From Ophthalmolycus amberensis (Eukaryota; Chordata; Actinopteri; Perciformes; Zoarcidae): a stretch of 64,000 bases of DNA. The notes beneath the pieces were generated by a model. The model ran no database searches. It was not told where the DNA came from and saw only the letters and a list, made by a program, of their open reading frames with translations. The first letter of the stretch is position 1. The number at the start of each line of letters is the position of its first letter. The position numbers and the translations under genes are program-made. Below are positions 8,895 through 22,435 of this stretch, one piece after another. The DNA lies in contig JAFEUB010000065.1 in assembly GCA_024529925.1 (NCBI GenBank), positions 1-64,000 of the forward strand. The letters run 5' to 3'.

Positions 8895-10316
8895 TAGATA
8901 TCTTCTGTCTAAAATCCTCACTGGACCCTCTGCAGTTTGCATATCAGCCTCATGTGGGGGTGGACGACGCCATCATCTACCTGCTGCAACGAGCTCAGTC
9001 GCACCTGATGGATCCGGTGGCTCTGTGAGAATCACTTTCTTTGATTTCTCCAGTGCATTCAACACCATCCAACCAGTGCTGCTGAGTGAGAAGCTGCGGG
9101 TGATGGGGGTGAACGCGTCCACCGTCTCCTGGATCACTGACTACCTCACGGGCAGACCACAGTTTGTCCCACTGGGCCGTGTGCTGTCTGATGGGGTGGT
9201 CAGTGATGTTGGAGCCCCACAGGGAACTGTTCTGTCTCCCTTCCTGTTCACCTTGTACACCACTGACTTCCAGTACAACTCTGTGTCATGCCATCTGCAG
9301 AAGTTCTCTGATGACTCTGCAGTGGTCGGGTGTATAAGGGACGGACGGGAGGAGGAGTACAGGGCAGTAGTGGAGGACTTTGTGGAGTGGGCCGGTAGAA
9401 ATCACCTGCGTCTGAACGTGGCCAAGACCAGAGAGATGGTGGTCGACTTCAGGAGGAAGACGATGGCTCCACAACCGGTGAAAGTTCTGGGAGAGGATGT
9501 GGACATGGTGGAGGAGTACAAGTACCTGGGTGTCTCCATCGACAACAGACTGAACTGGAACAACAACATCAACGCTGTGTACAAGAAGGGGATGAGTCGA
9601 CTCTTCTTCTTGAGGAAACTTCGATCCTTCAACGTGTGCAGCAAGATGCTGGAGATGTTCTACCAGTCTGTTGTGGCCAGTGCACTGTACTTCTCCGTAG
9701 TCTGCTGGGGGAGCAGCATTGGAGCCGGAGACACCAACAGACTTAATAAACTGGTAAAGAAGGCCGGCTCCATAATTGGCTGCAAACAAGACAATCTGGA
9801 AGAGGTGGTGGAGAGGAGGACACTGAAGAAACTATTATCCATATTGGATAACCAGGACCACCCTCTCCACCACCTCCTGCAGGGACAGCGGAGCACTTTC
9901 TCCACCAGACTGATCCAGCTCCGCTGTCACAAGGAAAGATACAGGAGAACATTCCTGCCCTCTGCAATAAGACTTTACAATAAATCACCTCTGGCCTGAT
10001 CATCCTCCACATAACTACACACCGCTACACTGTTGTTTGCTGGGGTTGATTTTAAATTTTTGCACTACTGTTTTTCACCTAGGCAGATAATTTAACACTA
10101 TTCTATTTCATTGTATATACTGTGCATTTTTGTTTTATCTTATATATTCTATATTCTGATATTTAATTTGTCCTACTCTGTTATTCTATTGTATATATTG
10201 TGCATTTTTTAATACTTAATATTTTGGTTACTCTGTTACTTTGCTTTTTGGTGTGTCTTGCTGCTGTAACATACAAATTTCCCCCTGGGGATGAATAAAG
10301 TAAATATCTATCTATC
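8895..10316 (+). mobile_element. 5'-truncated LINE (Rex1/CR1-L2 group) with reverse transcriptase
   Basis: A non-LTR retrotransposon remnant. Upstream, 8920-9010 encodes LDPLQFAYQPHVG-DDAI in one frame. A one-base shift near 9008-9020 moves to a second frame that is open to the TGA at 9997-9999. That frame reads FFDFSSAFNTIQP (RT motif A), GAPQGTVLSPFLF (the QG motif of fingers/palm), KFSDDSAVVGCI (catalytic FSDD, motif C) and YKYLGVSIDNRLNW. The 3' end has ccccctggggatgaataaag followed by TCTA repeats, a tail usual for this fish LINE group. The endonuclease domain is absent. The long open frame suggests a fairly young insertion. The clade name is from memory of fish LINEs and would need a phylogeny. 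Confidence 0.88.
9025..9999 (+). pseudogene. LINE ORF2 fragment, reverse transcriptase palm to C-terminus
   Basis: A 324-codon open segment of the element above, from just before RT motif A to the natural stop. Motifs in order: FFDFSSAFNTIQ near residue 5, APQGTVLSPFLF near residue 69, FSDDSAVV near residue 94, YKYLGVSID near residue 165, then a C-terminal extension. It lacks the endonuclease and RT N-terminus and has no Met start of its own, so it is a remnant and not a gene of the host. Confidence 0.88.
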
Positions 10317-10334
10317 TTCTCTCTCTCTCTCTCT
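10306..10334. repeat. (TCTA)n / (TC)n tail
   Basis: Short TCTA units grading into TC units directly after the LINE 3' end; they are the element's terminal microsatellite. Confidence 0.85.
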
Positions 10335-11856
10335 GGGGAACTCTGTCTGGTGTGGAGCACAAAATAAAGTGGAAATGCACTCAGTTGCATCAGCTTTCAG
10401 TCCCAGAGTCAGCTGGTGAGGAGGGAAGACTTTTCTCTCCCGTTGATGAGACCTTCATTCTTCAGCTGACTGCTCAGGCAGGCGAGCTGAGTTCAGTTGA
10501 GCTTGTGCAAATCTTTTTTTAAATTTTTTATTTCATATTCTGGAACAGCAAGGTGGTTTTTTTTCTCCGATTTAAGAGGTTGTACAAGCTGAACACAATC
10601 GAGCCCATTGAATCTGATTTTGCATTGATTCTTATCAAAAAGAAAGTTGTATCCACAGTTCTCTCCATAATGAGGACATTGCTTAATGTACATAAATGGC
10701 CAGTGTCATCATGAAATTCTGTTGATTTAAACGATACGACATCAGCACCTTGACCTAACAGAAGAAGGGATGCTATACTTGACAACTTTATCGTTTCATC
10801 TGCAGACGCCCCAATGTAAAGACCAGCATGTCAGATTTAGTAGATTGACATGATAGACATTCTTGTCTTGGTTGTTGGCATCAGCAGAGGAGAGGAGGGG
10901 AGAATAGAGAGCTGTACCGTGGCCCCTGGGCAGCATGGAAGGACATCAATCACTTCAATGTATCATATCAGGATGGATACTGATCCAGTATTCTATATTA
11001 CAAACAGCCTCTGGCAACAAACAGATCTGTGGTTCCCTCTACATTTAATTCACATAGTAAGGCTAAGATGTTTGTGTTCACGATTTTGCTTCAAGTCTGC
11101 AGAATTTTACAATCTGGTACTATCTTGAAAACAACCCCAAAAAAAGAGCAATTTTTCATACTACAGTGTACAGACTTTTGTATATAAAGATCACCAAATC
11201 GTAAATGTTCCAAGTGAAAGGCTCTGCTTTGGAGCCCACCTTTAAGCACACTGGGTATGGAGCCATGCAATGAGATTAAAACACACAGCGTGCAAGGCAA
11301 GAGAGCAAATACAGGGCATATGGTAATCAAAGCCACTGGCTGTACTAATTAAGTTCATTACAAAACTACTGATGCACTATGTTGCCTTTGGCAGTGCTTC
11401 TAATGACCCCATATGTTGTTTAAGTGCAATGCGATGACAGAAGAAACTAATACAAGAGTAAAATGGAGTTATGAATATAATAAGGTCTATTTATTCGGAA
11501 ACACTGAGAAAGCTAATATACTTTAAAAAACACACACACCAAGCATTCTGTATAAAAAAACATATGGGACTGAAAACAGAACCTCCATGGTGGATGTAAA
11601 AAGTTGCCTCCTACATTTCGTTGATGTCTAAAAACGAACTTCAGTGACTTATATTCACTGATCTTGATGTTTTTATGAGCTCACTTGATATCGTTATTCC
11701 ACCTCTGTTATTTCCATGAGTCATCGCTGGCTGACTGCTCCGAATGATCAGCGAGGAAAACGCAAACGCTGCCACATAATTTGGAGTCATGCATCATGCA
11801 GTAGTGGTGTGACAGTGTACTCCCACTCTCAGCTTACAGTGCTGCCACCACACACA

Positions 11857-11887
<31 letters not shown>

Positions 11888-14800
11888 TTTCTCTGATGCC
11901 AAGGGAAGCCTGCTGAGATAAAGACAGCCACTCTGAATCACTTCTGCAGCTCCTTACAGTCCTGAAACATTCACAACGAGCAGCGGTGACTGTGCTCAAC
12001 AGCTCTGGTGGCACAGAGAGCAAAAAGTCCTCAGAGGGCTGCTTGAATAGGAAGAATGTATCAAAACTGTTTCAATTGAATTTTTGGGGCTCCCATCGTC
12101 TCTCGTTGACGCTACTATTTTTCTCTTTTGACACTGATTGAATTTGCAGCAGGCTAATTTTAGTAATATTTACTCAGCCGGCTTGACTTCAAGGCTTGAA
12201 CAACCGCAGCATCGCAACATACACAAGACCAGGACACGTTGAAACGTGTAGCAACATGTTTTCACATCCTGCACACACACATAACGGGAAGGAGCTCGGC
12301 TAAAAGCTCATGCTAGCCATTGTTACCTAAAGCGAAGACAATTCCAACACCAGGCAACTAAATGAGCACACGACGAAAACACTAACAGCACATGAGCGTA
12401 TGGTGGGGCCATTTACATTGCATGGAGGAGCATTTGCACTCGGACAGCCTATCCTCAGCCTTCCATGTAAACATATGGTCCATGTCTGTCCATCTGGTGG
12501 ATGAGTCAAGGTACTGCACTCATTCTAAAGGCATTGGCCTTCAATACAGTAATAAGCTGGTAAAATAGACCAATAGGTGATGGTTTTCTTTGAATGGGAA
12601 CATGTATAAAGGTCTGATTGATATATTGTTTGTTTCAAACCAAAGTTAAAAAAAACAGCTGTATTTAGATGTAATTAAAACCTACAGTGACATCAGTGAA
12701 ATTATATAATTTTTTTATTCAAACGGCACATATGGGACCAAAATGTACCCAAATGGGCAATTTGAATAGTCCACCTTAACATGCCTCCACTAAAACCTCT
12801 CTGCTCTGCTTTACTGTATTAGTATGAGTCTGTGCACAGGTAATGTTCAGATGTTGTGATATGGTTTGCATGCACTCATTTTGGGCATGCCATTTTTAAA
12901 CAGGGGCCTGAGCCACAGGCTTCAGGCTTGAAGAATATTACATTTGCACACAAAGTTCCTTTCAAATCAAAGTGCTAACCGAGTACGAGTCTTACAGGCT
13001 GAAGTCTGGTATTCAGACTATATATTGTGAGGCCTTTACCTCAATGGTAACCTGCCTTCAGCTTACACTATCTGCCCAGCACCAAACAGCTGACAGACAA
13101 AGTTAGAGAGCAGTTTGTGAACGAAGAGGAGCACAACAGAACTCAAATGTATCAGGTGGACACTAATACGTCTCCAAATAAGTGATATTGATACTCGAGT
13201 TAGCTACAGTTCCACCGCTGAGGTTCAAACAATCACACACAGCCAGGACTGTCTCATCTGCGCCGCTCTATTTTTACGAGGATTTGACATGCACAAGATG
13301 TCGCCCTGACAAGGTGAAGGTGCACCTGCCTCTGTGACTCTAGCGGCTCTAATGATGTGAGAGGAAAAGGTACCTGTGACCCCTCGCATGTCACACACAC
13401 ACACAAACACACATTAAACTTCACTAACTCACATACAGATCTTAATAAAACAATGCAAGATTCCAATCAATATTAACGTATTTTTTAAATGTGCTCTGAT
13501 CCCATCACTTACAGCAATCAGCTGATTGAGAAAAGATTTTTAGGGACTCGAAAAAGATTTTATTATAACAAATGAGAGCAAACATGATGTGAAGTGACTG
13601 AACATGACACAGCAGAGGTAATTAGGGCCGCGTCGAATTTGATGGCAGTCGTTGGATTGCCAGGAGAGACAGAAGAAGTGTAACAAAATCACGAGGCATG
13701 AAGCGAAGATTGCCACATTATCAACGCTGCGAAACCACCCACGCATCCTGCTGCTGCTACAACGGTGCCACTTCCCCGCTGACTAAAGCAGCATTCATAG
13801 TGTGAATCAGTGCAAGCCTTAGGCGTCTTTTGTGGACCGCCGTCGTGGCTTTTCTGCTCAAAAAGAGTGGAGTGGACACAGATGGGCATTTCAATATGGT
13901 ACTTGTGTCTTGTGTTTTGAGATTTATCAAAGTTTCTTCAGAGAAATTGTACATAAATAGGCCCAACTCAATACATTTTAGCTTTTTGAATTTTCCAGTG
14001 TTTTCCAGTGTGCCAAGCGTGGAGCAGAACTACAGCGATAGATGCAAAAACGCCAATGGCGCTCTCTAGAGCCAGTGTTTGTCAGCTTTGGGCTACTGTA
14101 GAAACATGGCGGTGCAACACGAACTCCGTGAAGAGGATCCGCTCCCTATGTAGACATATAGGCTCATTCTAAGATAACAAAAACACAACGATTCTTATTT
14201 TCAGGTGATTATACACCAAAGGAAACAAACTTACGGCCAGAGGCCATTCAGATCATTTATCGTGTGCGGATGTCAAAAACAATAGTGCACTGACAACAAT
14301 ATTCAGTTTTCACCTTGAACACTAATTATTATTAAGGCAGGAATGATTTAGTGTATGCAGGGGAGGAAGGAAATATGAAGGAAAATCCAGCAAATGAGAG
14401 AACAATTTGGAAGGAAAATGCTCAGTATCTTTCTCTGCGTGAACTTCTGGATATTCCACCATAATCTGGCCTCCAACGTTCCGGAGTTGCATATCTGTAA
14501 CATCCACCATGTGGTTAAGCCACTAAAGACGACACTGATGGGAGGATATTTTTGCTCGAGTCAAAAGCTCCGCAGCGGCTGGCAACATAATGATCATTAG
14601 CATAAGCTGAAATCGCTCCCTCTTCTCTTCCTCTGCTCCTTTTGTGATTCGAGAAGGTTCCGTTTGGTGGCACCCAGGCTCTCACTGGGTGTGAAGACTT
14701 GTACTTCATCATGTACCAGGACATGCTGTCTCCCCGTCCTCCTCAGCACAAGAACACTTTGTCCATAAAAAGTAAACTCCCCATTGATTTCAAGGAGAGG

Positions 14801-17800
14801 TTTACTGTGTCGATGCAGCGTGGGTGCTGCACGCTGTTTGGGAACGACACCCAACAACCAAGAAGTCTCCAAACCTAATCCACAAAACGGCTTATTTATT
14901 AATGCCTTCCAAATTGACGTACTGGACATGCTGGTTACAGGAACTATTTATATGATATGAGCATTTTCTGACCTCAGTAGTTAAGTTTTGATTTAGGCAA
15001 CTACCTGGTTACGTTTGCAGACAGGTTGTGTTTGCAGGTCAAATAAACTCATGCTGACTGTTGCTAGGAGACAGGATACACTTAGAGGCCTCTGCTTCTG
15101 ATAACTACTTACATGTACCCATTTATTCTAATGAAAGTTGTGCATCCAACGCATACCACAGAATTTCAATGCGAGTTAGTTTTGCAGCCCACGACGCATT
15201 AGCATTAATGAGCCAAAAACAGCACTGTATTGAATAAATGCAGGGAGCATATTGCCAGAGGTCCTGGTGACATTATTGATTATGAAACATGAAGGCCAGT
15301 TTTAATAATTCAGTCCCTGGCCAAAAACTTTATCAGAATCTCAAAATCTCCCGTTGGCTTCAAATACGGATGTATCGCATTTCTTTCCAGATAACCAGGA
15401 CTATTTGAAAATTAAAATGTAGTTGATTTGAGTAATAATATTCAAGATTCATGATGGGATAATATATAAATGTGACAAGCATGCATCATATAACAGCAAT
15501 TCAACTGACCGGTTTAATCTGTGAGGTTTTCTGTGGAACTGACAGAAACTACCGGTTAACTAAAATATGCTTAAAGTAAAACAACAAAGATTGACTCAAC
15601 TCACTTTTACTCAAATGGAACTATGTCACTTATCTTTCTGACCTCATCAGGCTCAAAGCAGTGTGTTGCTGATACAGTTGAGTCGGGTCAACAGAGCCCT
15701 CTGTGACTATCATGGTGTCAATGCAGTGGTGTCATTGACATGAACAAAGTGTTACTCTTAGTCTGAACATGGCCGAAGTGTCTTTTTCCTCTGACTTTAC
15801 ACAGAGTTTGCGTCACGCACATAAAAGCATCTTTTCAAGTCTCTGAGCAGTTTTTCAAATATAAAATATTCATTTAAAATGATAGTGTCTTCCTGTCTGA
15901 TTCGGCTTTCAAACTGGACTTCCTGGCTTGTGGTGCATCTTTTCACTTGTAACTGCAGCGACATGCTCACACCATGAGAGGCATATTGTCGGTCTGAATG
16001 TGGTCTGAATGTGGCCTCGTTGTCACCACTCCCTCCAGTTGAAGGATAACACGGCAGACCGCAGCTGCTGGGAGACCACGGGATCCTGGGACGTGGCCTC
16101 ACCGGGAGAGGCAAAGTTATGAGGGATGATAGAGGGGGAAGGAGATGGAGGGCAGGGAGGAAGCAATAAGGAAAGAAGAAGACGGGGAGATGTACTCTGC
16201 ATTTTCTTTTGCACCATTAGAGAGAAAGGTCTGAGCAATCCCCCTCTGGGCAGAGGGAGCATAGTCATCAATCTGCGGGGTTGATGCTGGGTTACAGGAA
16301 AGTATATTATCCACAGAATAGAGCCCCTGGATGCTATTGTGGCCTCATGGTGTTTTAGACTTTCAACCCCGACCCCCCACCCTCCCCTGCTTCTGCACCA
16401 AGAGTGAATATACATGCTCCACTGCATTGACACAAATACACCTATGGCTCTTTTCCACTAAATAAGGTCGTCGTGGTTTCTCCTTTTATTTCCTTTGTTG
16501 TCCACATTCTTTGCGGGACATTTTGTCCCTGCTCAGATGATGAGTTCCAGGTACTTTAAGAGGTGCTAACAGTACTGTCAATCAAGATGAGTCGACAAAA
16601 TGTGTCATCACTTCAAGGAACAAGGACTACTATGAAAAAAAAACAATAACTACCATTTACTACCGCCTCTGCAATGACACTTTGCCAGCTTGTATGTCCC
16701 CGTCCATAACATTCTCTGCACTCATATTTTAAGACCCATCGGCTATTGGTTTGACGACGGATAAGTCTCTGGGGGCGAGGGGCTATACTTTTGTAGTTCC
16801 GTTGTAGCCAGCGGATATGCGGGCCAAGACTTCCTTTTCCATGCGCCACTCTTTATTAATACTCCGATTAGCAGCTCGAGTTGAGAGATGACGTGTCCGA
16901 CCGGATTGTTTCTTAAGTAGCCAGTTTTGAATAAAAAACACAATCATCGTCAGGTGGGTTCCCAGATTGCATTTCGGCTAATGTGTTCTGCCTCTCCTTC
17001 TCTCCGCACGGACCGTTTACCTGCATTCAACGAAAGACTGATTCCGAATACTCAGACTATAAACAGAAACCAGAATGCTTCCGATGTCAAAATCTTGTCC
17101 CATTGCCTACATATGAATAGGTTTGGTTAGGGTAAAACAAAACACAAGACCTCTCACTCAGGCGGAATTATCAGGCTAATTTAATCCCCATGGCAAGGAC
17201 TTTCTCACCATTGACAAGTAGCATAACATGTTTGCAATGGCAAGTGTAGAAAATGCTAAGATATACCGTGCTCATGGATTTAGACCAGTGGTTCAACTGT
17301 CGACTGGATTTCAGTTTGAGGTGTCCTGAGCATTCGCACCTGTCAGCCAGTCACAAACCCGTGTTCTCTATAGCCGCGGTTCTTGTAATGGCTCACTGGC
17401 ACTTGTTACACACACACAAGCCTGTAGGCTGATGTTTCACAGACACAGTGAGTGAGCAACCAAAGGTTTCAACAGACGGATGGTCAGCAAGGTATTAAAC
17501 TTCTGTTGAAACACTCTCCAATGAGCTCAACACCGTCTGTGTGCAGTGAAGTAAAACCTTCACTGCAAGAGCAGCAATCAGGCAAATCAAAACAGTCCCA
17601 CAATGTGTCTTGTTTGCCTCAACGGGACGTGTGAATGTTCTCCACAAGGCGATTTAGAAAACGATGCCACCTGACTACTTCATGCATTTGAATCAATCCA
17701 GTCATGAAAAGGAAAAGGCAGAGAGAAGAAAGGAGAGGACTGGAATGTAAAATGAAGCAGTACATAGAGAAGCACCTGGTTGAATAGGTGGGCAGGAAGA

Positions 17801-19200
17801 AGTACAGTACGCCGCACAAAAAGGCTGTGGTAAAAATAACTGTTGGATCAAAAGGAATGACCCTGAGCACCACGAGAAGAAAAAGACTGAAACACAAAGA
17901 AAAAGCACAGACTGAGAGAAAAGGCATTTTCGGATCACAGCAGCGTGGGTCGGCATCGCTTACGATAATGAGCCATAAAAAGCTACGGGAGATGTTTGGA
18001 GCGAGACAAGGATGAAGAGCAAGAAGAACAAGGAGGAGGGGGAAATATGGCTCTGCAAATGGCTCACAATGCAGTGACAGTTATCTGCTATCTCCTGGGG
18101 AAGGAAAAAAGATGAAGTAGAGGGAGAAGGGAAAGGCAAAGGAAACGGAGAGGCATTTAGGGATGGAAAGAAGAAGATAAAGGTAGAGGGACAGTGAAAA
18201 ATGAAATGTGGTAAGCAAAGGAAGCGATACATAAGAAGTACATATGCAAACAGTGCAACAAGTACAGATTTGCAAAGCAAAATGTATCCACAATAATTGA
18301 TGATATTCCACAGCTAATGTCCCTAAACAAAACTGTCCACACAGAGATCTTTATCTTTTGGTTAATTTCTTCTTCAAATTAGGTCCCAGCTAAGGGACTT
18401 CTTGTCACATTTTACATATTTTTTTTGCCAAATATAAACAGACCCTTTTTAGCCGCACAACTGCTCACACAACTAGCCGCACAACTGCTCGCGCATCACT
18501 TTCTTTCGCTGTACATGCGTAACCACGTCCAAAAAATTTTTTAGCGTGTGTCAATACGGTGCCTGACACAGACGGAGGACTGAAGCTGCTGCTGCAGCTA
18601 CACCTCCTGTGAAGGTGGTGTGAGGTGCAATTTGTGTGTCGAATATTACACAGAAACCTGTGGAAAAAACAATATGAAAGAATCTGATAGAATAAAGAAT
18701 CTGAAAGAATAAAGTTTTCACCTTATTTGGCCAGGGAAGTGCATGCTAAATGTCCCAAGTGTGTAAATGGGTGTAGGCTAATTTGAAGTCATAGACCACA
18801 AGGTGTTTTTGAATTGAGTTTAACTACTTGATTCTCTCCTTTTCCTTATTGAAACCATCTCAATGTGCCAGAGCCAGCCTTTCATCACACTTTCACGCTG
18901 TAAACACTGGGGATTTCGTTTTGTCTTGATGGAAACTTATGTGTAATTTTGCATACATCACTCGGTAAAAAAGAAACGGATGAAGCACGAAGGCAGCCAG
19001 CCACTGTGGTATTAGCCCAGACACTTCTTAGTTCTGCCTGGTTGGACGTCGCTTCTCCTTTAGGGATTCTTGTTTTCCTTTTTGTGTTCTTGAATTGTGT
19101 ATTTTCAAAAGGCACTATCATGCTTTTAGCTGACCTAAAAAAACAGAGAGGTGCTGGCATTTAGATAACAAAACAGTTTGGGTCGGTGACAGAGGGAAAA
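10335..19200. other. Intronic stretch without recognised genes
   Basis: About 8.9 kb of intron 6-7. Apart from the CA repeat at 11848-11887 I recognise no coding exon, RNA gene or complete element on either strand. Short near-tandem copies of agccgcacaactgctc occur at about 18452-18496. Confidence 0.6.
11848..11887. repeat. (CA)n microsatellite
   Basis: CA units over about 40 bp with one CC interruption. Confidence 0.97.
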
Positions 19201-19214
19201 GTACTAAAGAACTC

Positions 19215-19242
19215 GGGGGGGGGGGGGGGGGGGGGGGGGGGG
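19215..19242. repeat. Poly-G run (28 G)
   Basis: An unbroken run of 28 G on the plus strand, hence poly-C in the channel pre-mRNA. Length may be partly an assembly or sequencing artefact. Confidence 0.95.
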
Positions 19243-19449
19243 CGTCCCGTTGACCCGGTTGTCTAAGACACAACATGGCCATAATATCGTTGCTTTGTGT
19301 CGAGGTTGTAAAACTAAATTTAGTCACCTTCTCTTTCAACGTTTCCTCCCATTCTCTACTTTATAATATAATGCAAGGCTGTGGTTCATAATTGTTCAAG
19401 CAAAAAAAACAAACACAAAGTGACAGGTGTTTATTTGTGAAAACGAATG

Positions 19450-19720
19450 TTGAGTTATTTTAAAAGACCGTATTTGACGCTACGTCACTGAGCCACAGAA
19501 CGTTACATCCGAAGCTTAAGTTACGTTACAAGCGTACTTATATTAAGCCAAACCATGATGTTTCTCTAACCCTCAGTTTTGATGCGTAAAACTAACCGCC
19601 ATCATTTCACAACGTTAACAATGTGTTACAACACTACGTAACACAATGTGTTTCACAACGTACTGCCCCCCCGCGTGAAACTTCTGTGTCAAGACACTAC
19701 ACCAAAGGCTGCCCCGGCAG
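19450..19720 (+). repeat. Dispersed repeat family B, copy
   Basis: Contains gcgtacttatattaagccaa, accatgatgtttctctaacc and catttcacaacgttaacaat. Segments match 6600-6850, 36620-36740 and the reverse complement of 40600-40750. The interior is rich in acgt words (tacgtcac, ttacgttac). Confidence 0.6.
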
Positions 19721-21224
19721 CTCCTGCCCAAGTGGCACAATTTGATGGGTATGGATGAGATCACATCGGCCTCAGGATAAGATACTTTTTATTATTGTGC
19801 ATGCTCCCAATTGGCGACTACCTAACTGTATATTTCCATTTTTATGTAGAATGACACCAAGATTTATATTTCCATCCATTTCTTGCATTTTCTTACCATT
19901 CTACACTGCTGTTGAATATTTGTCCTTGTCCAATCCGAGAAGCAAAAATCTTTGAGATGATTAATCGGAGACTGAAAACCTATAACTTTCCCTCTCCTAT
20001 GATTGAATTGCATAATTGATACCGCCGTCTGTTTTTTTGTTCCTCCTACACAGTTTTTTTTTTGTAAATAATGTTAATGTACATAAGCAATACATCATCA
20101 ATCATATTTGTTGATTGAACATGTATTTTTGTTGTATATATGTTTTATATTGTAATTATCTTCCCTTTTTAAAATGGTATTTGTTTCTTTTTTGTACACT
20201 GAGAGACTGATATGTCAATACAAAAAGGATACGGTGTATGTAGACTAACACTGGACAGGTACAGTGTGTCATCTGTGCCTCTGCTGAAACCTTACCATCC
20301 ATGCAGAACTCAAACTGGCACCTTGACACCCTAAAGTGTTTACTTATTCACCATCTCTGCTTCAGCATGCTAGCTTCCACACACAGAGAGATGGGCAAGA
20401 TATCAAAGATGAGATAGTCTAAGGGCCGCAGTTTTATGAGTTCAGGGTGTCATGTTTACATTTATCAACCAGTGTGAAAAACCTGATAGACTCAAATTAA
20501 TGAATATGACCGACTAACCGATCCTCAAAATGCTCCAGGGGAGCTGCTCCATGGTCACAGTTTTGTGGTTGGCAGCTCCCAGGTGTGAATGTGTGTCTTT
20601 ATATGAAAGTTAAGCACAGGGGTGATGGAAAAAGAGTGTGTATGCTCAACAAAATCCTTCACTGAATGAATTATTCATGGTTCTATGAGTTCAAACCAGC
20701 CTTAGTGGTTCCCGAAGGCTGAAATGTTCATTACACCCAAAAATATTGAAATGATGGATGGCAAATAGAATATTATTCTGTTAGTCTAACCTATAACCTC
20801 CAGCGGTAGGGCTAAAATTCAATTCAATCAGCATCGTTTATCTCCATGGGAGCATAAAAATAAACAAATTAATGGCAATCTGCTTATTAGATAAATAGAT
20901 ACCCTAGCAATTGCCTCCGGCAGAAGACAGCTCATGAGGTGTCCAATAAAAAAAGGGTTCATCCTCTGAGGAACATGACTATCAACAACTAACCCTCAAC
21001 TAATTTCAATATATCCAGTCCTTATTTTTTTCAAGACACATTTTCGTAGAGTGTCGGTCCAGGTGAAAATTTGACCACTTTGATTTGGCACCATAATCTA
21101 AAAGAATTATCTTCTGAGGACCATGAATTAAGATGATAACATCGACGATGTTGATGAAAACACACATTCTGCAAGAAATAAAGCTTATACAACGTTCCGA
21201 AATCTTAAGTGCATGAAGACTCAC

Positions 21225-21412
21225 GTTGTAGAGGATTTCCACCCAGCCCTCCATGGTGATACACTGGAACACAGTAAGCACGGCAAACAGGATGTTGTCA
21301 AAGTTGGTGATGCCATAGTTGGGTCCAGTCCAGTACTTTGTGCACTTGGTCCCGTTGGGACACATCCTGGCCGGAGGCTCCAGACTACAAGGCCAGTCTG
21401 CTGCCATCTCAC
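21225..21412 (-). CDS. cacna1b: Cav2.2 exon 6: domain I turret and pore loop (selectivity filter Glu)
   Basis: A 188-nt exon following a ggtcag acceptor. Its first two bases complete a Gly codon. It then reads EMAADWPCSLEPPARMC, PNGTKCTKYWTGPNYGITNF, DNILFAVLTVFQ and CITMEGWVEILYN, ending exactly on AAC before GTGAGT. The Glu in TMEGW is the domain I member of the four-glutamate selectivity filter of high-voltage-activated calcium channels. The cysteine-rich stretch before GPNYGITNFDN is the extracellular turret, which is the variable part of the exon. The sequence NGT in the turret is a possible N-glycosylation site. Long introns lie on both sides (5.3 kb upstream, 13.9 kb downstream). Confidence 0.95.
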
Positions 21413-22026
21413 CTGACCGATAGAGAAATAAAGAGAGACATGGAATGAGTTTGGATTGCATATCCAAACTCATATTTATGTTTTCTGGTGACTTTTACTT
21501 CAACTAAAGTGTCTATTTGATGGGCGGATGAATAAATAGATCTCAAAGTAACTGAAGTACCGGTATTGAAAATATTTTTTAAAAGTTGTTCGATGCCACT
21601 TATGCCACGATAATAATTCCGTTTCCCCCAAATGCTAACAGGTTGTATGTGGGTCAGGTCTGCAGCAGGGACAGCAAAGCAGCCAAAAGGTCCTTTTCCC
21701 CTGCCACTTTCTCCAGCTGCCTCACGCTGATCTGATGTGACCTCCTAACACTCAGTCATCAGTCATGCTGGTAACACTTCCAAAGGGAAACACCCAAGGA
21801 CATCCTACCAGGTGCCCCACCCACCTCAACTGGTTCCTCTCAGTGGAGACCATTGACCTCCCAACCATGTCATGCAGAGTGTGGCTGCAACCTCATTCTG
21901 TCAATCATTGCACAAAGCTTGTGTCCACGGGTGAAAGCCAGTGCAAAGATGGACGGGTGAATTTCGAGCTTTGCTCTGTGGCTTGGCTCACTTTTCAGCC
22001 GCATGCTCCAACAGAGCGCCACTGTT

Positions 22027-22090
22027 ATCGCAGCTGAGGCACCGAGCCAGCAGCCGATATCGCAGCTGAGGCACCGAGCCAGCAGCCGAT
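22027..22090. repeat. Tandem duplication of a 32-bp unit (2 copies)
   Basis: The unit starting atcgcagctgaggcaccgag is repeated exactly twice, head to tail, with the start of a third (atcacagc). The copies look identical, so the event is recent. Confidence 0.92.
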
Positions 22091-22435
22091 ATCACAGCTT
22101 CTCTTCTCCACTCAGAACATCTGGAAGTCATCTATTTGTCAGATACTGCTTTTCCTCTACAGTTACTTCACGAAACATTAAAAAAACATGTGTTATTGAT
22201 GGGTTCTCATTTGATTTCAATTGTTCTCTGTTCACTGTACTACAAGACGGTACAACATACAAAACTCAAGAATCACACTCACACTGTCACATCTGCAACA
22301 TCAAAACCAATGAAATGTGCATGTTGGACAAGACAATTACATCCAAGTTTGACTAAGAGACAAAAAGTCGTACCATATCGCAGTGACTGGGATAATTAAG
22401 GACAACATATTACAAAACTATGCAGATGTTTCTAG

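Larger units (their letters stand above)
7353..21224 (-). other. Intron 6-7 (13.9 kb)
   Basis: The large intron between the pore-loop exon and the S6 exon. 7811-10316 is a cluster of an L2-type LINE tail, repeat family A and a truncated LINE, all in plus orientation (antisense to the channel). From 10320 to 21224 I see only a CA repeat (11848-11887), a 28-G run (19215-19242), a family B copy (19450-19720) and unremarkable AT-rich sequence. The stretch near 16440-16900 begins like a fish DNA-transposon end but I could not find its partner end. Confidence 0.85.

Noticed and set aside
9286..9789. 167-codon ORF antisense to the LINE
   Set aside because: Shadow of the reverse transcriptase frame on the opposite strand.
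16440..16900. Possible DNA transposon starting ggctcttttccacta
   Set aside because: Only one end resembles a fish element; no inverted partner or target duplication found.
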